Source: Hymenobacter cyanobacteriorum
Lineage (GTDB): Bacteria; Bacteroidota; Bacteroidia; Cytophagales; Hymenobacteraceae
NCBI RefSeq assembly: GCF_022631375.1
Contig: NZ_JALBGC010000001.1
Coordinates: forward strand, 930,001-994,000
Direction: 5' to 3'
DNA: 64,000 nt
The number at the start of each line of letters is the position of its first letter. Position 1 is the first letter of the stretch. Positions 7,241-14,759 of this stretch are shown piece after piece. The notes under the pieces are model-generated. The model had not been told where the DNA came from. It saw only the letters and a list, made by a program, of their open reading frames with translations, and ran no database searches. Both the position numbers and the translations under genes were made by a program.

Positions 7241-8861
7241 GAACCCCGAGTTGTTGCGCGGCCTCATAATCGGCCCAGTTGAAACCCTGCCAGTCGTGGT
7301 AGTCGGCGTAGTTAGCGCGGGCGGCGGCGGCGGCCAGGTCGAGGCGGCGCTGGGCTTCGGTCGCGTCGATGACGGCGGGGTTGCCATACTCAGCGTTCAC
7401 GGTGAGCTGGGTGGCGCGGTTGAGGACTGTGCGGCGGGCCAGCAGCGTGGGCAGGGCGCGGTCGGGCATGTCGAGCAGGAAGCCAATATCGACGCTGCGG
7501 AAGCGCGGCTGCAGGTTGTATTCCGTCATCCAGACCTCCCAGTTGCCGGCGGCCAGCAGCAGCAGCACCGCGTACACGGCCAGCGAATTCAGCCGCACAA
7601 GGCTGTAGGCCGAGCGTTGCTGCCAGATTTTACCCAGCACCGTGCCAAGCCCGAAAAACACCAGCAGCAGGAAGAAGCACACGCCAATGCGCTTGTAGGC
7701 CACGCCGCTGTGCAGGATGTAGTAGTAGTTGCGCAGGCCTACCGATACGGCTAGCACCGCGTTTTGCAGCACCCACACCGTGGCGCCCCAGCGCAGCGCC
7801 CGCAGCCCCGGCGCGTAGAAATTGAGGTTGCGCCGGAAAAACCACAGCACAATACCCATGGCCAGCAGAATGCTGAAAATGAGCACGTACGTCCCTTCGT
7901 GCACAAACTGCGCGAGGTCGAATCCCGGCGCGGGCTCGAAGCCGAACCACAGCCAGCGCACGTCGATGGCATTCACTACCAGCAGCAGCGCGTTCACCAG
8001 CCCAAACACGGCCACGGCCACCAGGTATTCCTTGCGCAAATCAAGCGCCTTGGTGGTTTTGAGGCGGAAGTCGGGCCGTCGCACGGCGAACGAGGCCACC
8101 CGGTCGCGCTGCCGCCGCACAAACTCGCCGAAGCGCGACTCCTGGTCGGCAAAGAAGTACACCGGCACGGCCACCACCACGGCCGCCGCCACGCCGAAAC
8201 CCAGCCCCAGAAACAGCAGGTGCGCCAGCGAAATATCGGGCAGCAGGCGCAGCAGCCACTCGCCCAGCACGTTCAGCAATCGGCTGCTGAGCCGCGCATA
8301 CTCCGGGTTGGCCACCGCAAACAGCAGGTGAAACGCCCCCAGAATGCCCAGCGGTACCAGCAGCAGACGGCCGTAGAACCAGCCACGGCGCACGCCCGCT
8401 CCGGCGTGGCTGGGCGGCCGCACGCCGCGCAGCACCCGCAGCCAGGCCTCGGCCGCGCTGCCCAACCCGGTAATGCCCGCGAAAAGCAGCAGTTTCAGCG
8501 AAGGCTGGTTGACGTAGCCCAGCAGGAGCAGCACCGATACCGCGCTGGCCAGCGCCGCCACGCCCGAACCGTAAATGGCCATAAACACCCCGCTCAGCAG
8601 GCTGCCAAACGCCATCAGCCAGAAGTAGCCCGAGCGCCGGGCGGCCGCGTGGCGCGGCAGTTGCACCAACTGCGCCACTACAATGAATACATCAAACACC
8701 AGCATGTTCACGCCGGCCCGCTCGCGCCAGAACAGCCAGTCGAACAGAAAAACGCCCAGCGGCAGCAGCAGCTTTTGTGTAGCGGTGAGGGGCGGACGGG
8801 TGGCAGCAGCGGCCTCGGCCGGAACGGCCCATTGGCCGGCAGGTTGCAGGGAAGGATTCAT
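7233..8861 (-). CDS. DUF4173/DUF4153-family polytopic membrane protein
   Basis: This 542-residue integral membrane protein has about twelve hydrophobic segments and a soluble C-terminal tail rich in Ala, Asp and Tyr (about 90 residues). The second half carries the DUF4173 hallmark: an aromatic run GLRNYYYILHSGVAYKRIGV followed by FFLLLVFFGLGTV and an EYNLQPRF segment. The molecular function of the family is not established. The ATG at 8861 was chosen over a longer frame. A near-perfect palindrome (8871-8887) sits ten bases upstream and is shared with the regulator operon at 9935-9949, so this gene is probably controlled by the winged-helix protein encoded next to it. Confidence 0.8.
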   Translation of the reverse strand: MNPSLQPAGQWAVPAEAAAATRPPLTATQKLLLPLGVFLFDWLFWRERAGVNMLVFDVFIVVAQLVQLPRHAAARRSGYFWLMAFGSLLSGVFMAIYGSGVAALASAVSVLLLLGYVNQPSLKLLLFAGITGLGSAAEAWLRVLRGVRPPSHAGAGVRRGWFYGRLLLVPLGILGAFHLLFAVANPEYARLSSRLLNVLGEWLLRLLPDISLAHLLFLGLGFGVAAAVVVAVPVYFFADQESRFGEFVRRQRDRVASFAVRRPDFRLKTTKALDLRKEYLVAVAVFGLVNALLLVVNAIDVRWLWFGFEPAPGFDLAQFVHEGTYVLIFSILLAMGIVLWFFRRNLNFYAPGLRALRWGATVWVLQNAVLAVSVGLRNYYYILHSGVAYKRIGVCFFLLLVFFGLGTVLGKIWQQRSAYSLVRLNSLAVYAVLLLLAAGNWEVWMTEYNLQPRFRSVDIGFLLDMPDRALPTLLARRTVLNRATQLTVNAEYGNPAVIDATEAQRRLDLAAAAARANYADYHDWQGFNWADYEAAQQLGVHE

Positions 8862-8870
8862 TGTTAAAGA

Positions 8871-8887
8871 ACTTTGTGATTCAAAGT
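8871..8887. promoter_or_regulatory. candidate operator palindrome upstream of DUF4173 gene
   Basis: ACTTTGTGATTCAAAGT is a perfect 6-bp inverted repeat around a 5-base centre, ten bases from the start codon at 8861. The minus-strand TTACTTTG arm resembles a Bacteroidota -7 element, so a bound protein would block the promoter. A near-identical palindrome (CTTTGTGATGCAAAG) lies upstream of the start at 9921, the gene preceding the winged-helix regulator. Confidence 0.55.
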
Positions 8888-8932
8888 AAAAAGACAAAAA
8901 AAAGAGCGCAGCGAAGCCAGTGGCTTCAAAAG

Positions 8933-9226
8933 CTATGGGCGCAGCAGTTTCTCCAGCGTTTCGAGGTGCTCCTGAAAGGCGGTTTTGCCGGCGGCAGTGG
9001 CGGTGTAGGTGGTGTTGGGTTTTTTGCCTACAAATTGCTTGCTCACGAGTACATACTCGGCTTTTTCGAGGGCGGCGACGTGGCTGGCGAGGTTGCCGTC
9101 GGTCAGGTCGAGGGCCTCTTTTAAGTCGTTGAAGCTCACCGACTCGTTGGCCATGAGCACGGCCATGACGCCGAGGCGCACGCGGTGGTCGAAGGCTTTG
9201 TTGAGGGTGTGGATGAGGTGCTTCAC
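8933..9226 (-). CDS. winged-helix transcriptional regulator
   Basis: This 97-residue single-domain regulator has FDHRVRLGVMAVLMANESV followed by FNDLKEALDLTDGNLASHV (helix-turn-helix) and ALEKAEYVLVSKQFVGKKPN plus TTYTATAAGKTAFQEHL (wing and last helix). This layout is the winged-helix PF13601/MarR-like type. The start is a GTG at 9226; no in-frame ATG exists before the upstream stop. It follows the six-helix membrane gene by 14 bases and precedes the DUF4173 gene, and both of those genes carry the same palindrome in front of their start codon. Autoregulation and control of the DUF4173 gene are therefore likely (inference). Confidence 0.8.
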   Translation of the reverse strand: MKHLIHTLNKAFDHRVRLGVMAVLMANESVSFNDLKEALDLTDGNLASHVAALEKAEYVLVSKQFVGKKPNTTYTATAAGKTAFQEHLETLEKLLRP

Positions 9227-9240
9227 GGGGGGATGACGGG

Positions 9241-9921
9241 TTAGGCCGCCGAGGTGCCGGCCGCGCCCGGCCGCTCGTAGCGGTTGTACATCAGCAGGCC
9301 GTAGCCGATGTGGCCCAGGCCAAAGCCGAGCGCAAAGAAAAGCAGGCCCCAGTCGGGAAGCAGCATGGCCAGCAGCCCCAGCCCGATTTGGGTGAGGCCC
9401 AGCCACCGGATTTCATCGAGCGTGTACTTGCTGGCGTTGAGCAGTGCCAGCCCGTAGAACAGCAACAAACCGGGTACCACCAGCGCCACCTCGTTGCCCA
9501 GGTACAGGCGCAGGCAGAACAGCCCGCCCGCCACCAGCGGCACCGCCAAGGCCACCGCCAGCCGGCGCGCCGGGCCGCTCCACAGCGTCTGGCCGCTGCG
9601 GTGGGTGCGCCGCCGGGTGAAGAAAAAGGCCACCAGCAGCGCCAGCGCAATCATGCCGCCGGTGAGGAACAGCAGCGAGGGCAGCTCGGCGCGGCGGGCA
9701 TCGGCCGAGGCGTGCAGCAGGCGCTGGTAGCCGCCCACGATGCGGTCGTCCTGAAAAGCGCTTTCCAGAAACCGCAGGCTGAACGCCGTGCCCAGCAGCG
9801 CCACTACGCCCGCCCCTACCCCACTCAGGCCCGAAAGCGACAAAAAGCGGGAACTCCGGTCCATGATGGCGCGGATTTCGGTGAGCTGGGCAAGCGGGTC
9901 GGACGTGGCGGCGGGCTTCAT
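9241..9921 (-). CDS. hypothetical six-helix membrane protein, co-transcribed with the regulator
   Basis: This 226-residue protein has a cytoplasmic N-terminus (DPLAQLTEIRAIMDRSSRFLSLSG, truncated here) and about six membrane helices, for example LSGVGAGVVALLGTAFSL, LLFLTGGMIALALLVAFFF, LAVALAVPLVAGGLFCL, VVPGLLLFYGLALL and LLAMLLPDWGLLFFALGFGLG. A basic loop (TRRRTHRSGQ) follows the second helix. No family name is certain; similar proteins are often encoded beside winged-helix regulators in Bacteroidota. It is the first gene of a two-gene unit with the regulator, and palindromes at 9935-9949 and 9956-9973 lie just upstream. Confidence 0.7.
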   Translation of the reverse strand: MKPAATSDPLAQLTEIRAIMDRSSRFLSLSGLSGVGAGVVALLGTAFSLRFLESAFQDDRIVGGYQRLLHASADARRAELPSLLFLTGGMIALALLVAFFFTRRRTHRSGQTLWSGPARRLAVALAVPLVAGGLFCLRLYLGNEVALVVPGLLLFYGLALLNASKYTLDEIRWLGLTQIGLGLLAMLLPDWGLLFFALGFGLGHIGYGLLMYNRYERPGAAGTSAA

Positions 9922-9934
9922 AAGTATCGAAGTG

Positions 9935-9973
9935 CTTTGTGATGCAAAGTTGAAGAAAAGTATTGATACTTTT
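9935..9973. promoter_or_regulatory. paired palindromes upstream of the regulator operon
   Basis: Two palindromes lie in front of the start at 9921. CTTTGTGATGCAAAG (9935-9949) matches the one before the DUF4173 gene. AAAAGTATTGATACTTTT (9956-9973) is a perfect 18-bp palindrome. Flanking half-sites AAGTATCGA (9922-9930) and TCGATACTT (10010-10018) repeat the second motif. TACTTTTG at 9967-9974 fits a plus-strand -7 element, but a good -33 TTG is missing. Confidence 0.5.
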
Positions 9974-10034
9974 GTCGCATAATCTCATTTTTCTTTTTCC
10001 GATGAGTGACTCGATACTTGCCGGCACCTAGGGC

Positions 10035-10352
10035 CAAGCTTTTCACCTTTGGTTCTGGAAAAATTTGGGCAGCTTTATCGGGCTATTTTTATATCTGACA
10101 CCTATTGCGCCGCTGCTCATTCACGTAACGGCGCCCGACTTGTTATTCACTCTCAGCATTGCCGGCCTCGTGGGTCTGATTGCGCTAGTTGCCTCTGTGG
10201 TAATGGCACCCTTGGCCTACGTAGCCTTCCAGCAACTGCTACGCTCCTTCCTGCTGGCCCCCGCCTGCTGCGCCATAGCCAACGGAGTGGCCCATTTCAG
10301 CGACTGGTGCTACCTGGCAGCCTCGGTGGCAGAAGTGGGGCTACGGCGTGAG
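10035..10352 (+). pseudogene. remnant of a small membrane protein gene related to the one at 10659
   Basis: A frame open from just after a TAG at 10029 reads AFHLWFWKNLGSFIGLFLYL and then two more hydrophobic stretches (LLFTLSIAGLVGLIALVASV and MAPLAYVAFQQLLRSFLLAP). It has no ATG or plausible start. The residues match the intact neighbour at 10659 in order: NLGs near the first helix, then a VPLA/APLA segment ending in QQ. After about residue 110 the frame becomes charged, non-membrane and apparently random. I read this as a decayed tandem copy lacking its start and C-terminus. A real gene with an unusual start is the alternative. Confidence 0.4.
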
Positions 10353-10658
10353 GCTGGGGCGTGGCAGGACAGCCGCGCTGATTCCCGAAATCGGAACAAA
10401 GGCCGGCACGGCTGCCACACCAGCCGCCGTAGTGCCATTTTCAGCCTGACAATCAACGCGCTGAAGCAGCGGTTCCGTAAGTCTGGAACAAGTCATTTTG
10501 GGAATAAAAAGTCTCAAAAATATAATCAATATTTACGCAAACCATTCATTATCAGCAAACCGTAGCTGCACCAATTCCCCGAAGGATGAAACGGAAAGGC
10601 GTTGCCGCCGCCGTTGCATCGCCGGGTTGGGAACCACCTCACGCCAACGTTTTGCCCT
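10353..10658. other. 306-bp gap after the gene remnant, no gene seen
   Basis: The region falls from high GC to an AT-rich patch (about 10495-10560) and then back. Frames crossing it continue the remnant or start inside the next gene, and neither looks like protein. The AT-rich patch probably carries the promoter of the gene at 10659, but no clear TTG/TAnnTTTG pair was found. Confidence 0.4.
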
Positions 10659-11138
10659 ATGCCTACTTCTGCACAACTCCCGGCACACCTCACTGCTACC
10701 CGGCGCACCCTCACCGTTTGGCTGCTCAGCAACCTGGGCGGCACTGCCTGGCTGGTACTGGATTTTTGCCGCTACTCGCCCGAAGACTTTGCCATTCCGC
10801 TGGTGGTAGGCCTGATGGCAGCGCTGCTGTCGTTGGCCACGGTGCCGCTGGCCATCCCATTTTTTGCCATGGCGCAGCAGCAGTGCATCACCTGGCGCTG
10901 CCGGTTGCTGGCGCTGGCGGCAGTGCTGCTGGTGTTTGCGCTGGGCAATTTTGCGCTGCTGCACCTGCTGCCCATCGGGCCGGCCAGCAGCCTGCTGCGC
11001 TTTTCGTGGCCCTACCTGGGCACGGCCCTGGCAGCAGCGCTGTGGGTGTATCGGCCCCAGCCGGCCCAGCGGCGGCAGGCCGCGCCGCTGCTGCTCACGT
11101 GGCAGCCCCGGCCTTCGCGCCACCCACTGCTGGCCTGA
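10659..11138 (+). CDS. hypothetical four-helix membrane protein
   Basis: This is a 159-residue protein with four membrane helices (TLTVWLLSNLGGTAWLVLDF, IPLVVGLMAALLSLATVPLA, LLALAAVLLVFALGNFALLHL, WPYLGTALAAALWVY). A short polar stretch after helix two (FFAMAQQQCITWRCR) is also preserved in the upstream remnant. The ATG at 10659 (MPTSAQLPAHL) was chosen because the longer upstream frame reads as non-coding. No known family is recognised. The gene may be the surviving copy of a tandem duplication. Confidence 0.6.
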   Translation: MPTSAQLPAHLTATRRTLTVWLLSNLGGTAWLVLDFCRYSPEDFAIPLVVGLMAALLSLATVPLAIPFFAMAQQQCITWRCRLLALAAVLLVFALGNFALLHLLPIGPASSLLRFSWPYLGTALAAALWVYRPQPAQRRQAAPLLLTWQPRPSRHPLLA

Positions 11139-11210
11139 TGCATTGTCCCGCCGCAGAAAGTCCTGCTTGAAAATGAGCAGTGCGGCTTCGTTTTGCGTAA
11201 GCGGGGGCCT

Positions 11211-12035
11211 ATGCGCCTACGTCTGCGGTTGTTCGAGTTTGAGGATTTGTCGTGGTTTCCGGCCGTGGTGCGGGCCGGCATGATGGATTACCTGCATTTT
11301 ATGATTTCGGCGCTGGGCACCTACCGGCCCATTGTGCCGCTGCTGGCCGAGGGCCTGCGCCGCAGCGGCCAGCCGCACCTGCTGGAGTTGGGCGCGGGCG
11401 CGGGCGGCGGCACCGAAAACCTGCTCATCGCCCTGCGCGCCCAGGGCCAACCCGACGCCACCAGCACCTTCACCGACCTCTACCCCCAGCCCGCCGCCTG
11501 GGCCGCCGCGGCCCGGCGCACCCACGGCCTCATCCGCTACGAGCCAGCACCGGTCGATGCGCTGGCCGTGCCGCCGCATCTGGCGGGTTTCCGCACCATT
11601 TTCTCGGCCTTCCACCACTTCCCGCCAGCGGCGGCCACGGCCCTGCTGCGCGATGCCGTGCGGGCCAATACCGGCATTGGCGTGTTTGAGGGCGCGGGCA
11701 AGCACTGGGCCGAGCTGCTGCTGGCCGTCACGGTGCTGCCGGTGGCGCAGCTGCTGCTCACGCCGTTTTTTCGGCCGTTTCGACTCAGCCGGTTGGTGTT
11801 CACGTACTTGATTCCGTTGATTCCGCTCTGCACCATCTGGGATGGCGTGGTGTCGGTGCTGCGCATGTACTCGCCCGCCGAGCTATTGGCCCTGGCCCGC
11901 GCCGCCGACCCAGCCGGGGCATTTGCCTGGCAGGCAGGCAAGAAACGCCACTGGTGGGGGCCGCAGGTGACGTACTTGGTGGGCTGGCCGGTGAGCAGCG
12001 CCCAATTGGCAGCGAACCCTGAACCGTTATTGTAA
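11211..12035 (+). CDS. class I SAM-dependent methyltransferase-like protein
   Basis: This 274-residue protein has an N-terminal helix-rich part (FEFEDLSWFPAVVR) followed by a Rossmann methyltransferase core. Motif I is LLELGAGAGGGTENLL, then comes TFTDLYPQP (acidic residue for the adenosyl ribose), and FRTIFSAFHHFPPAAAT corresponds to motif IV. The C-terminal third is hydrophobic (LLLAVTVLPVAQLLLTPFF, LVFTYLIPLIPLCTIWDG), which suggests membrane attachment and a lipid-like substrate. The ATG at 11211 was preferred to a TTG at 11193. It is followed 21 bases later by a UbiA-family prenyltransferase gene, so both may act on the same isoprenoid or lipid product (inference). Confidence 0.7.
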   Translation: MRLRLRLFEFEDLSWFPAVVRAGMMDYLHFMISALGTYRPIVPLLAEGLRRSGQPHLLELGAGAGGGTENLLIALRAQGQPDATSTFTDLYPQPAAWAAAARRTHGLIRYEPAPVDALAVPPHLAGFRTIFSAFHHFPPAAATALLRDAVRANTGIGVFEGAGKHWAELLLAVTVLPVAQLLLTPFFRPFRLSRLVFTYLIPLIPLCTIWDGVVSVLRMYSPAELLALARAADPAGAFAWQAGKKRHWWGPQVTYLVGWPVSSAQLAANPEPLL

Positions 12036-12056
12036 GGCACGGTAGCAGTTAGACCG

Positions 12057-13007
12057 ATGCCGCCGCTATTGCTGCTTTTGCTCACCTTTGTGCCCGGCGG
12101 CCTGGTTTCACTCTCAATTGCTCGTTGTTCATTGCTTCTTGCTCATTACAAAAAGGCGCTGCCGCTGCTGCGCATCCCATTTTCGGTGTACCTCATGCCG
12201 GTATTCTGGTTTGGGCTGAGTGCCTTGCGCGGCCCCTGGAGCGGCGGGCGGGCCGTGGGCGTGTTCGTGGTGCTGCACCTGCTGGCCTACCCGGCCTCCA
12301 ACGGCTACAACTCCTACTACGACCGCGACGAAGGCAGCATTGGCGGCCTGAAGGCCCCGCCCAAAGTCACGCCCGAGCTGCTGCATCTGGTGTGGCTGTT
12401 CGATGCGCTGGCCGTGGCGGGCGCGGCGCTGCTCTCGTGGCCGTTTGCGGCGCTGGTGGTGGTGTATTTGCTGGTGTCGAAAGCGTACAGCTACGAAGGC
12501 ATCCGGCTGAAGAAATACCCGCTGCTGAGCACGCTGGTGGTGGTCGTGTTCCAAGGCGCGTTCACGCTGCTGATGACGCAGGTGGGCGTGGGTGCTACTT
12601 CAGCTCAGCTTTTCGAGAATACCAACCTGCTGCTGGCACTGGTGAGCACGCTGTTTCTGTGCGGCTCCTATCCGCTCACGCAAGTGTATCAGCATGAAGA
12701 AGATGCCCGACGCGGCGACCGCACCCTGAGCCTGCGGCTGGGCATTCGGGGTACGTTCATTTTTGCGGCCATCGGGCTGCTGGCCGGGGCCGTCGCGCTG
12801 GGGCTGGCCTACTGGCTGCGCCAGGAAATTCGCCCGCTGCTGATATTTCTGGTGGCTACCGGGCCGGTGGTGGTGCTGTTCGGCCGTTGGGCCTGGGCCG
12901 TGTGGCACGACGAAACCGCCGCCGATTTTGAGCACACCATGCGCATGAACCAGGTGTCGTCGCTGTGTTTGAGCGCCGCGTTTATTGCCATGCTGCTGTG
13001 GCGGTAA
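12057..13007 (+). CDS. UbiA-family prenyltransferase
   Basis: This is a polytopic membrane protein of up to 316 residues. The first Asp-rich block of the UbiA superfamily appears as NGYNSYYDRDEGSIGG, and the second as YQHEEDARRGDRTLSLRLG; both coordinate Mg-diphosphate in the family. About eight membrane helices surround these loops. UbiA enzymes move a prenyl group onto an aromatic or lipid acceptor; the acceptor here is unknown. The ATG at 12057 gives an odd extra leader, and a -7-like CACCTTTG (12083-12090) plus a heptad-type repeat (12111-12150) lie inside it. The true start may therefore be the in-frame TTG at 12132. Confidence 0.75.
   Translation: MPPLLLLLLTFVPGGLVSLSIARCSLLLAHYKKALPLLRIPFSVYLMPVFWFGLSALRGPWSGGRAVGVFVVLHLLAYPASNGYNSYYDRDEGSIGGLKAPPKVTPELLHLVWLFDALAVAGAALLSWPFAALVVVYLLVSKAYSYEGIRLKKYPLLSTLVVVVFQGAFTLLMTQVGVGATSAQLFENTNLLLALVSTLFLCGSYPLTQVYQHEEDARRGDRTLSLRLGIRGTFIFAAIGLLAGAVALGLAYWLRQEIRPLLIFLVATGPVVVLFGRWAWAVWHDETAADFEHTMRMNQVSSLCLSAAFIAMLLWR
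12111..12150. repeat. single heptad-type repeat arm near the UbiA start
   Basis: Successive 7-base units (TCAATTG, CTCGTTG, TTCATTG, CTTCTTG, CTCATTA) run through this stretch. It resembles one arm of the heptad hairpins elsewhere in the window, without a facing arm. It lies in the annotated N-terminal codons of the UbiA gene, which supports a downstream translation start. Confidence 0.45.
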
Positions 13008-13059
13008 ACCTCGGCTGCAATGCTCCGCAGGCAACTGAAAACGTGGGGTTCCTCGTATT

Positions 13060-13089
13060 CAGCAATTGATTCTGTTCACTCAATTGCTG
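13060..13089. repeat. 10-bp perfect inverted repeat just 5' of a lipoprotein start
   Basis: CAGCAATTGA (13060-13069) faces TCAATTGCTG (13080-13089) across ten bases, ending six bases before the ATG at 13095. The motif CAATTGCT also occurs in the repeat at 12111. It could form a small leader hairpin or serve as a protein site. Confidence 0.45.
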
Positions 13090-13094
13090 CGTTC

Positions 13095-13733
13095 ATGCAA
13101 AAATCCTGGCTTTTCCTGCTGCCGCTGCTGGCGGCCTGCAACTCCACTCCATCTGCTGTAAACGAAGGCACCGTTTCGCGGGCAGCCGACCGTCAAGGCC
13201 CGGTTACGGACACCGCCCAGGCCCTGCCCGCGCCCGATACTGCCGCCGCCAGAGCCGTTTCGGCCGTGAGCGATACGCTGCGGCAGGTGCGCGAGCGACA
13301 CAATTTCAGCAACCCCAAAGGCCCGGCCGACCTCTTCCGCCTCGTTTACCGGGGCTCGTCCATTCTGGAAGGCACCGGCGAATTCACCATCACCGACCCT
13401 AGCGGCCAGGTCATTTTCCGCGAAATGCTGACCGAGCCCGACCTCGAAGCGGCCCTGGTGTACGAGATGAAAAACCCCACCGCCACCCGCGCCGAGCGCG
13501 AAACCTTCGTGCTCCGGCGCATCGACCGGTTTTTCCTGCCCGCGCAGTTTCATACGCCGGCCGTGGCGGCCAAAGCCGCCTTTCCCGGCGGCATCGAAAA
13601 CCTCGACCGCGCCGCCTGGGCCGACCTGCAAAAGCGCCCCGACGCCATCGGCTTCGAGTATTTGAAGGGCAAAGAAGACCGCCGCGTCATCGCCTGGTCG
13701 GCGCTGAAAAAGCAGACCGTGCGCGTGCGTTAA
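13095..13733 (+). CDS. hypothetical lipoprotein
   Basis: This 212-residue protein begins with a lipoprotein signal peptide (MQKSWLFLLPLLAACNST, lipobox LLAAC). A Ser/Thr/Ala-rich linker of about 60 residues follows, then a globular domain (NFSNPKGPADLFRLVY onward) with a repeated aromatic/acidic character and EFTITDPSGQVIFREML. No named domain is recognised. The ATG at 13095 directly precedes the signal peptide; a longer upstream frame was rejected. The gene ends four bases from the stop of the convergent DsbA-family gene. An outer-membrane or periplasmic lipoprotein location is inferred. Confidence 0.65.
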   Translation: MQKSWLFLLPLLAACNSTPSAVNEGTVSRAADRQGPVTDTAQALPAPDTAAARAVSAVSDTLRQVRERHNFSNPKGPADLFRLVYRGSSILEGTGEFTITDPSGQVIFREMLTEPDLEAALVYEMKNPTATRAERETFVLRRIDRFFLPAQFHTPAVAAKAAFPGGIENLDRAAWADLQKRPDAIGFEYLKGKEDRRVIAWSALKKQTVRVR

Positions 13734-13737
13734 GGCC

Positions 13738-14400
13738 CTACGCCGTTTCGCGCAACAACTGCTCCAGCCCCGCGCGCAGCTGCTCATAGGGCTGATAGCC
13801 GCGCGCCAGCACGTAGCCCTGCTCGCCCACGCGCACCACGGCCGTAGGAAAGCCCTGTACGCCAATGCGCGCCACGGCCGCAAATTCCTGCCGGGCCGCC
13901 TGCGCCGTTTCGGGTGCGGCCCGGCGGCGCTCAAACTCGGCAGCATCTACGCCAAACGGAGCCAGCAACGGCGCGTAAGTAGCGGCTTCATTCAGGTCGA
14001 GGCCATCCCGAAACAGGGCCTGCTGCACCGCGTGCGCGAAAGCCACGGTGCGGGCCGGGTCCTGCGTTAGCTGCCGGAATGCCACGATGGCCCGGCTTGG
14101 TGGTTCCGAGTCGTAGCGGTAGGTGCCAGCGTCGCCCAGCGTCCGGAAGGCTTCGCCGAAGCGCACGCCGGTTACGGTTTCCACTTCGTCGAGGCTCTGG
14201 CGGAGGTAGTCCCAGGTTTCGGCAATGGGGCCGGCCTCGTCGCCCACCACCATGCCGCCGCAGAGTACGGATACATCGAGCCGGCCGGCAAAGTCGGTTT
14301 GAATCTGGTTGATGGCTGGGCTCAGGCCGTAGCACCAGCCGCAGAGCGGGTCGTGGAGGTAGAGCAGCTCGGGCAGATTGGTGGCGGATTCGGAAGACAT
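13738..14400 (-). CDS. DsbA-family thioredoxin-fold oxidoreductase
   Basis: This is a 220-residue protein without a signal peptide. The N-terminal thioredoxin strand is followed by the redox motif DPLCGWCYG (CGWC near residue 20). The helical insertion typical of DsbA/FrnE-type proteins follows, and the cis-proline loop is GVQGFPTAVV near residue 182. The absence of a signal peptide points to a cytoplasmic FrnE-like or 2-hydroxychromene isomerase-like oxidoreductase rather than periplasmic DsbA. The ATG at 14400 stands 18 bases downstream of a consensus -7 element (14419-14426). The substrate is unknown. Confidence 0.8.
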   Translation of the reverse strand: MSSESATNLPELLYLHDPLCGWCYGLSPAINQIQTDFAGRLDVSVLCGGMVVGDEAGPIAETWDYLRQSLDEVETVTGVRFGEAFRTLGDAGTYRYDSEPPSRAIVAFRQLTQDPARTVAFAHAVQQALFRDGLDLNEAATYAPLLAPFGVDAAEFERRRAAPETAQAARQEFAAVARIGVQGFPTAVVRVGEQGYVLARGYQPYEQLRAGLEQLLRETA

Positions 14401-14418
14401 ATGCGACTATTTTTTTGT

Positions 14419-14426
14419 CAAAAATA
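14419..14426 (-). promoter_or_regulatory. -7 promoter element of the DsbA-family gene
   Basis: TATTTTTG on the minus strand fits the Bacteroidota TAnnTTTG element exactly. The start codon lies 18 bases further on, giving a very short leader. No clear TTG was seen at the expected -33 position. Confidence 0.5.
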
Positions 14427-14582
14427 GCGCCCTACTGCTCGCCCGGCGGCTTTGGCGAAGCCAGCTAAAAATATTTTTCACCAGGCTGAATTTATTCTGC
14501 CGTCCTATAGTTTGCTCCGTGATACCTAGCTTTATTTGAGTGGATAATTTTTATACATCCACCTATTATTATCGACGATTGT

Positions 14583-14625
14583 TACTTTAGCAAAAGCCCG
14601 CTACATTGCTGTAGCGGGCTTTTTT
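14583..14625. terminator. orphan hairpin terminator with a TACTTTAG element at its foot
   Basis: AGCCCGCTACA, loop TTGC, TGTAGCGGGCT then six T (14595-14626) is a textbook intrinsic terminator on the plus strand; the A-run on the other side lets it work both ways. No plus-strand gene ends here. A -7-like TACTTTAG (14583-14590) abuts it. A perfect 14-bp palindrome TTGAAATATTTCAA lies at about 14644-14657. It separates the DsbA-family promoter from the rho 3' end. Confidence 0.6.
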
Positions 14626-14698
14626 ATGTTCTTTCATTGCCGTTTGAAATATTTCAATAAAATGAATAATTCAAACAACTACTATTATTCCAGCAAAC

Positions 14699-14733
14699 GA
14701 AAAAGAGCCCGCTGCCGGGTGGCAGGGGCTCTT
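14699..14733 (-). terminator. rho terminator
   Basis: Read on the minus strand, AAGAGCCCCTGCC, a short loop, GGCAGCGGGCTCTT then a T-rich run forms a long stem with one mismatched region. It begins 27 bases after the rho stop codon. Confidence 0.75.
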
Positions 14734-14759
14734 CCGTAGCGGAGAAAACAGCCTGTTAT

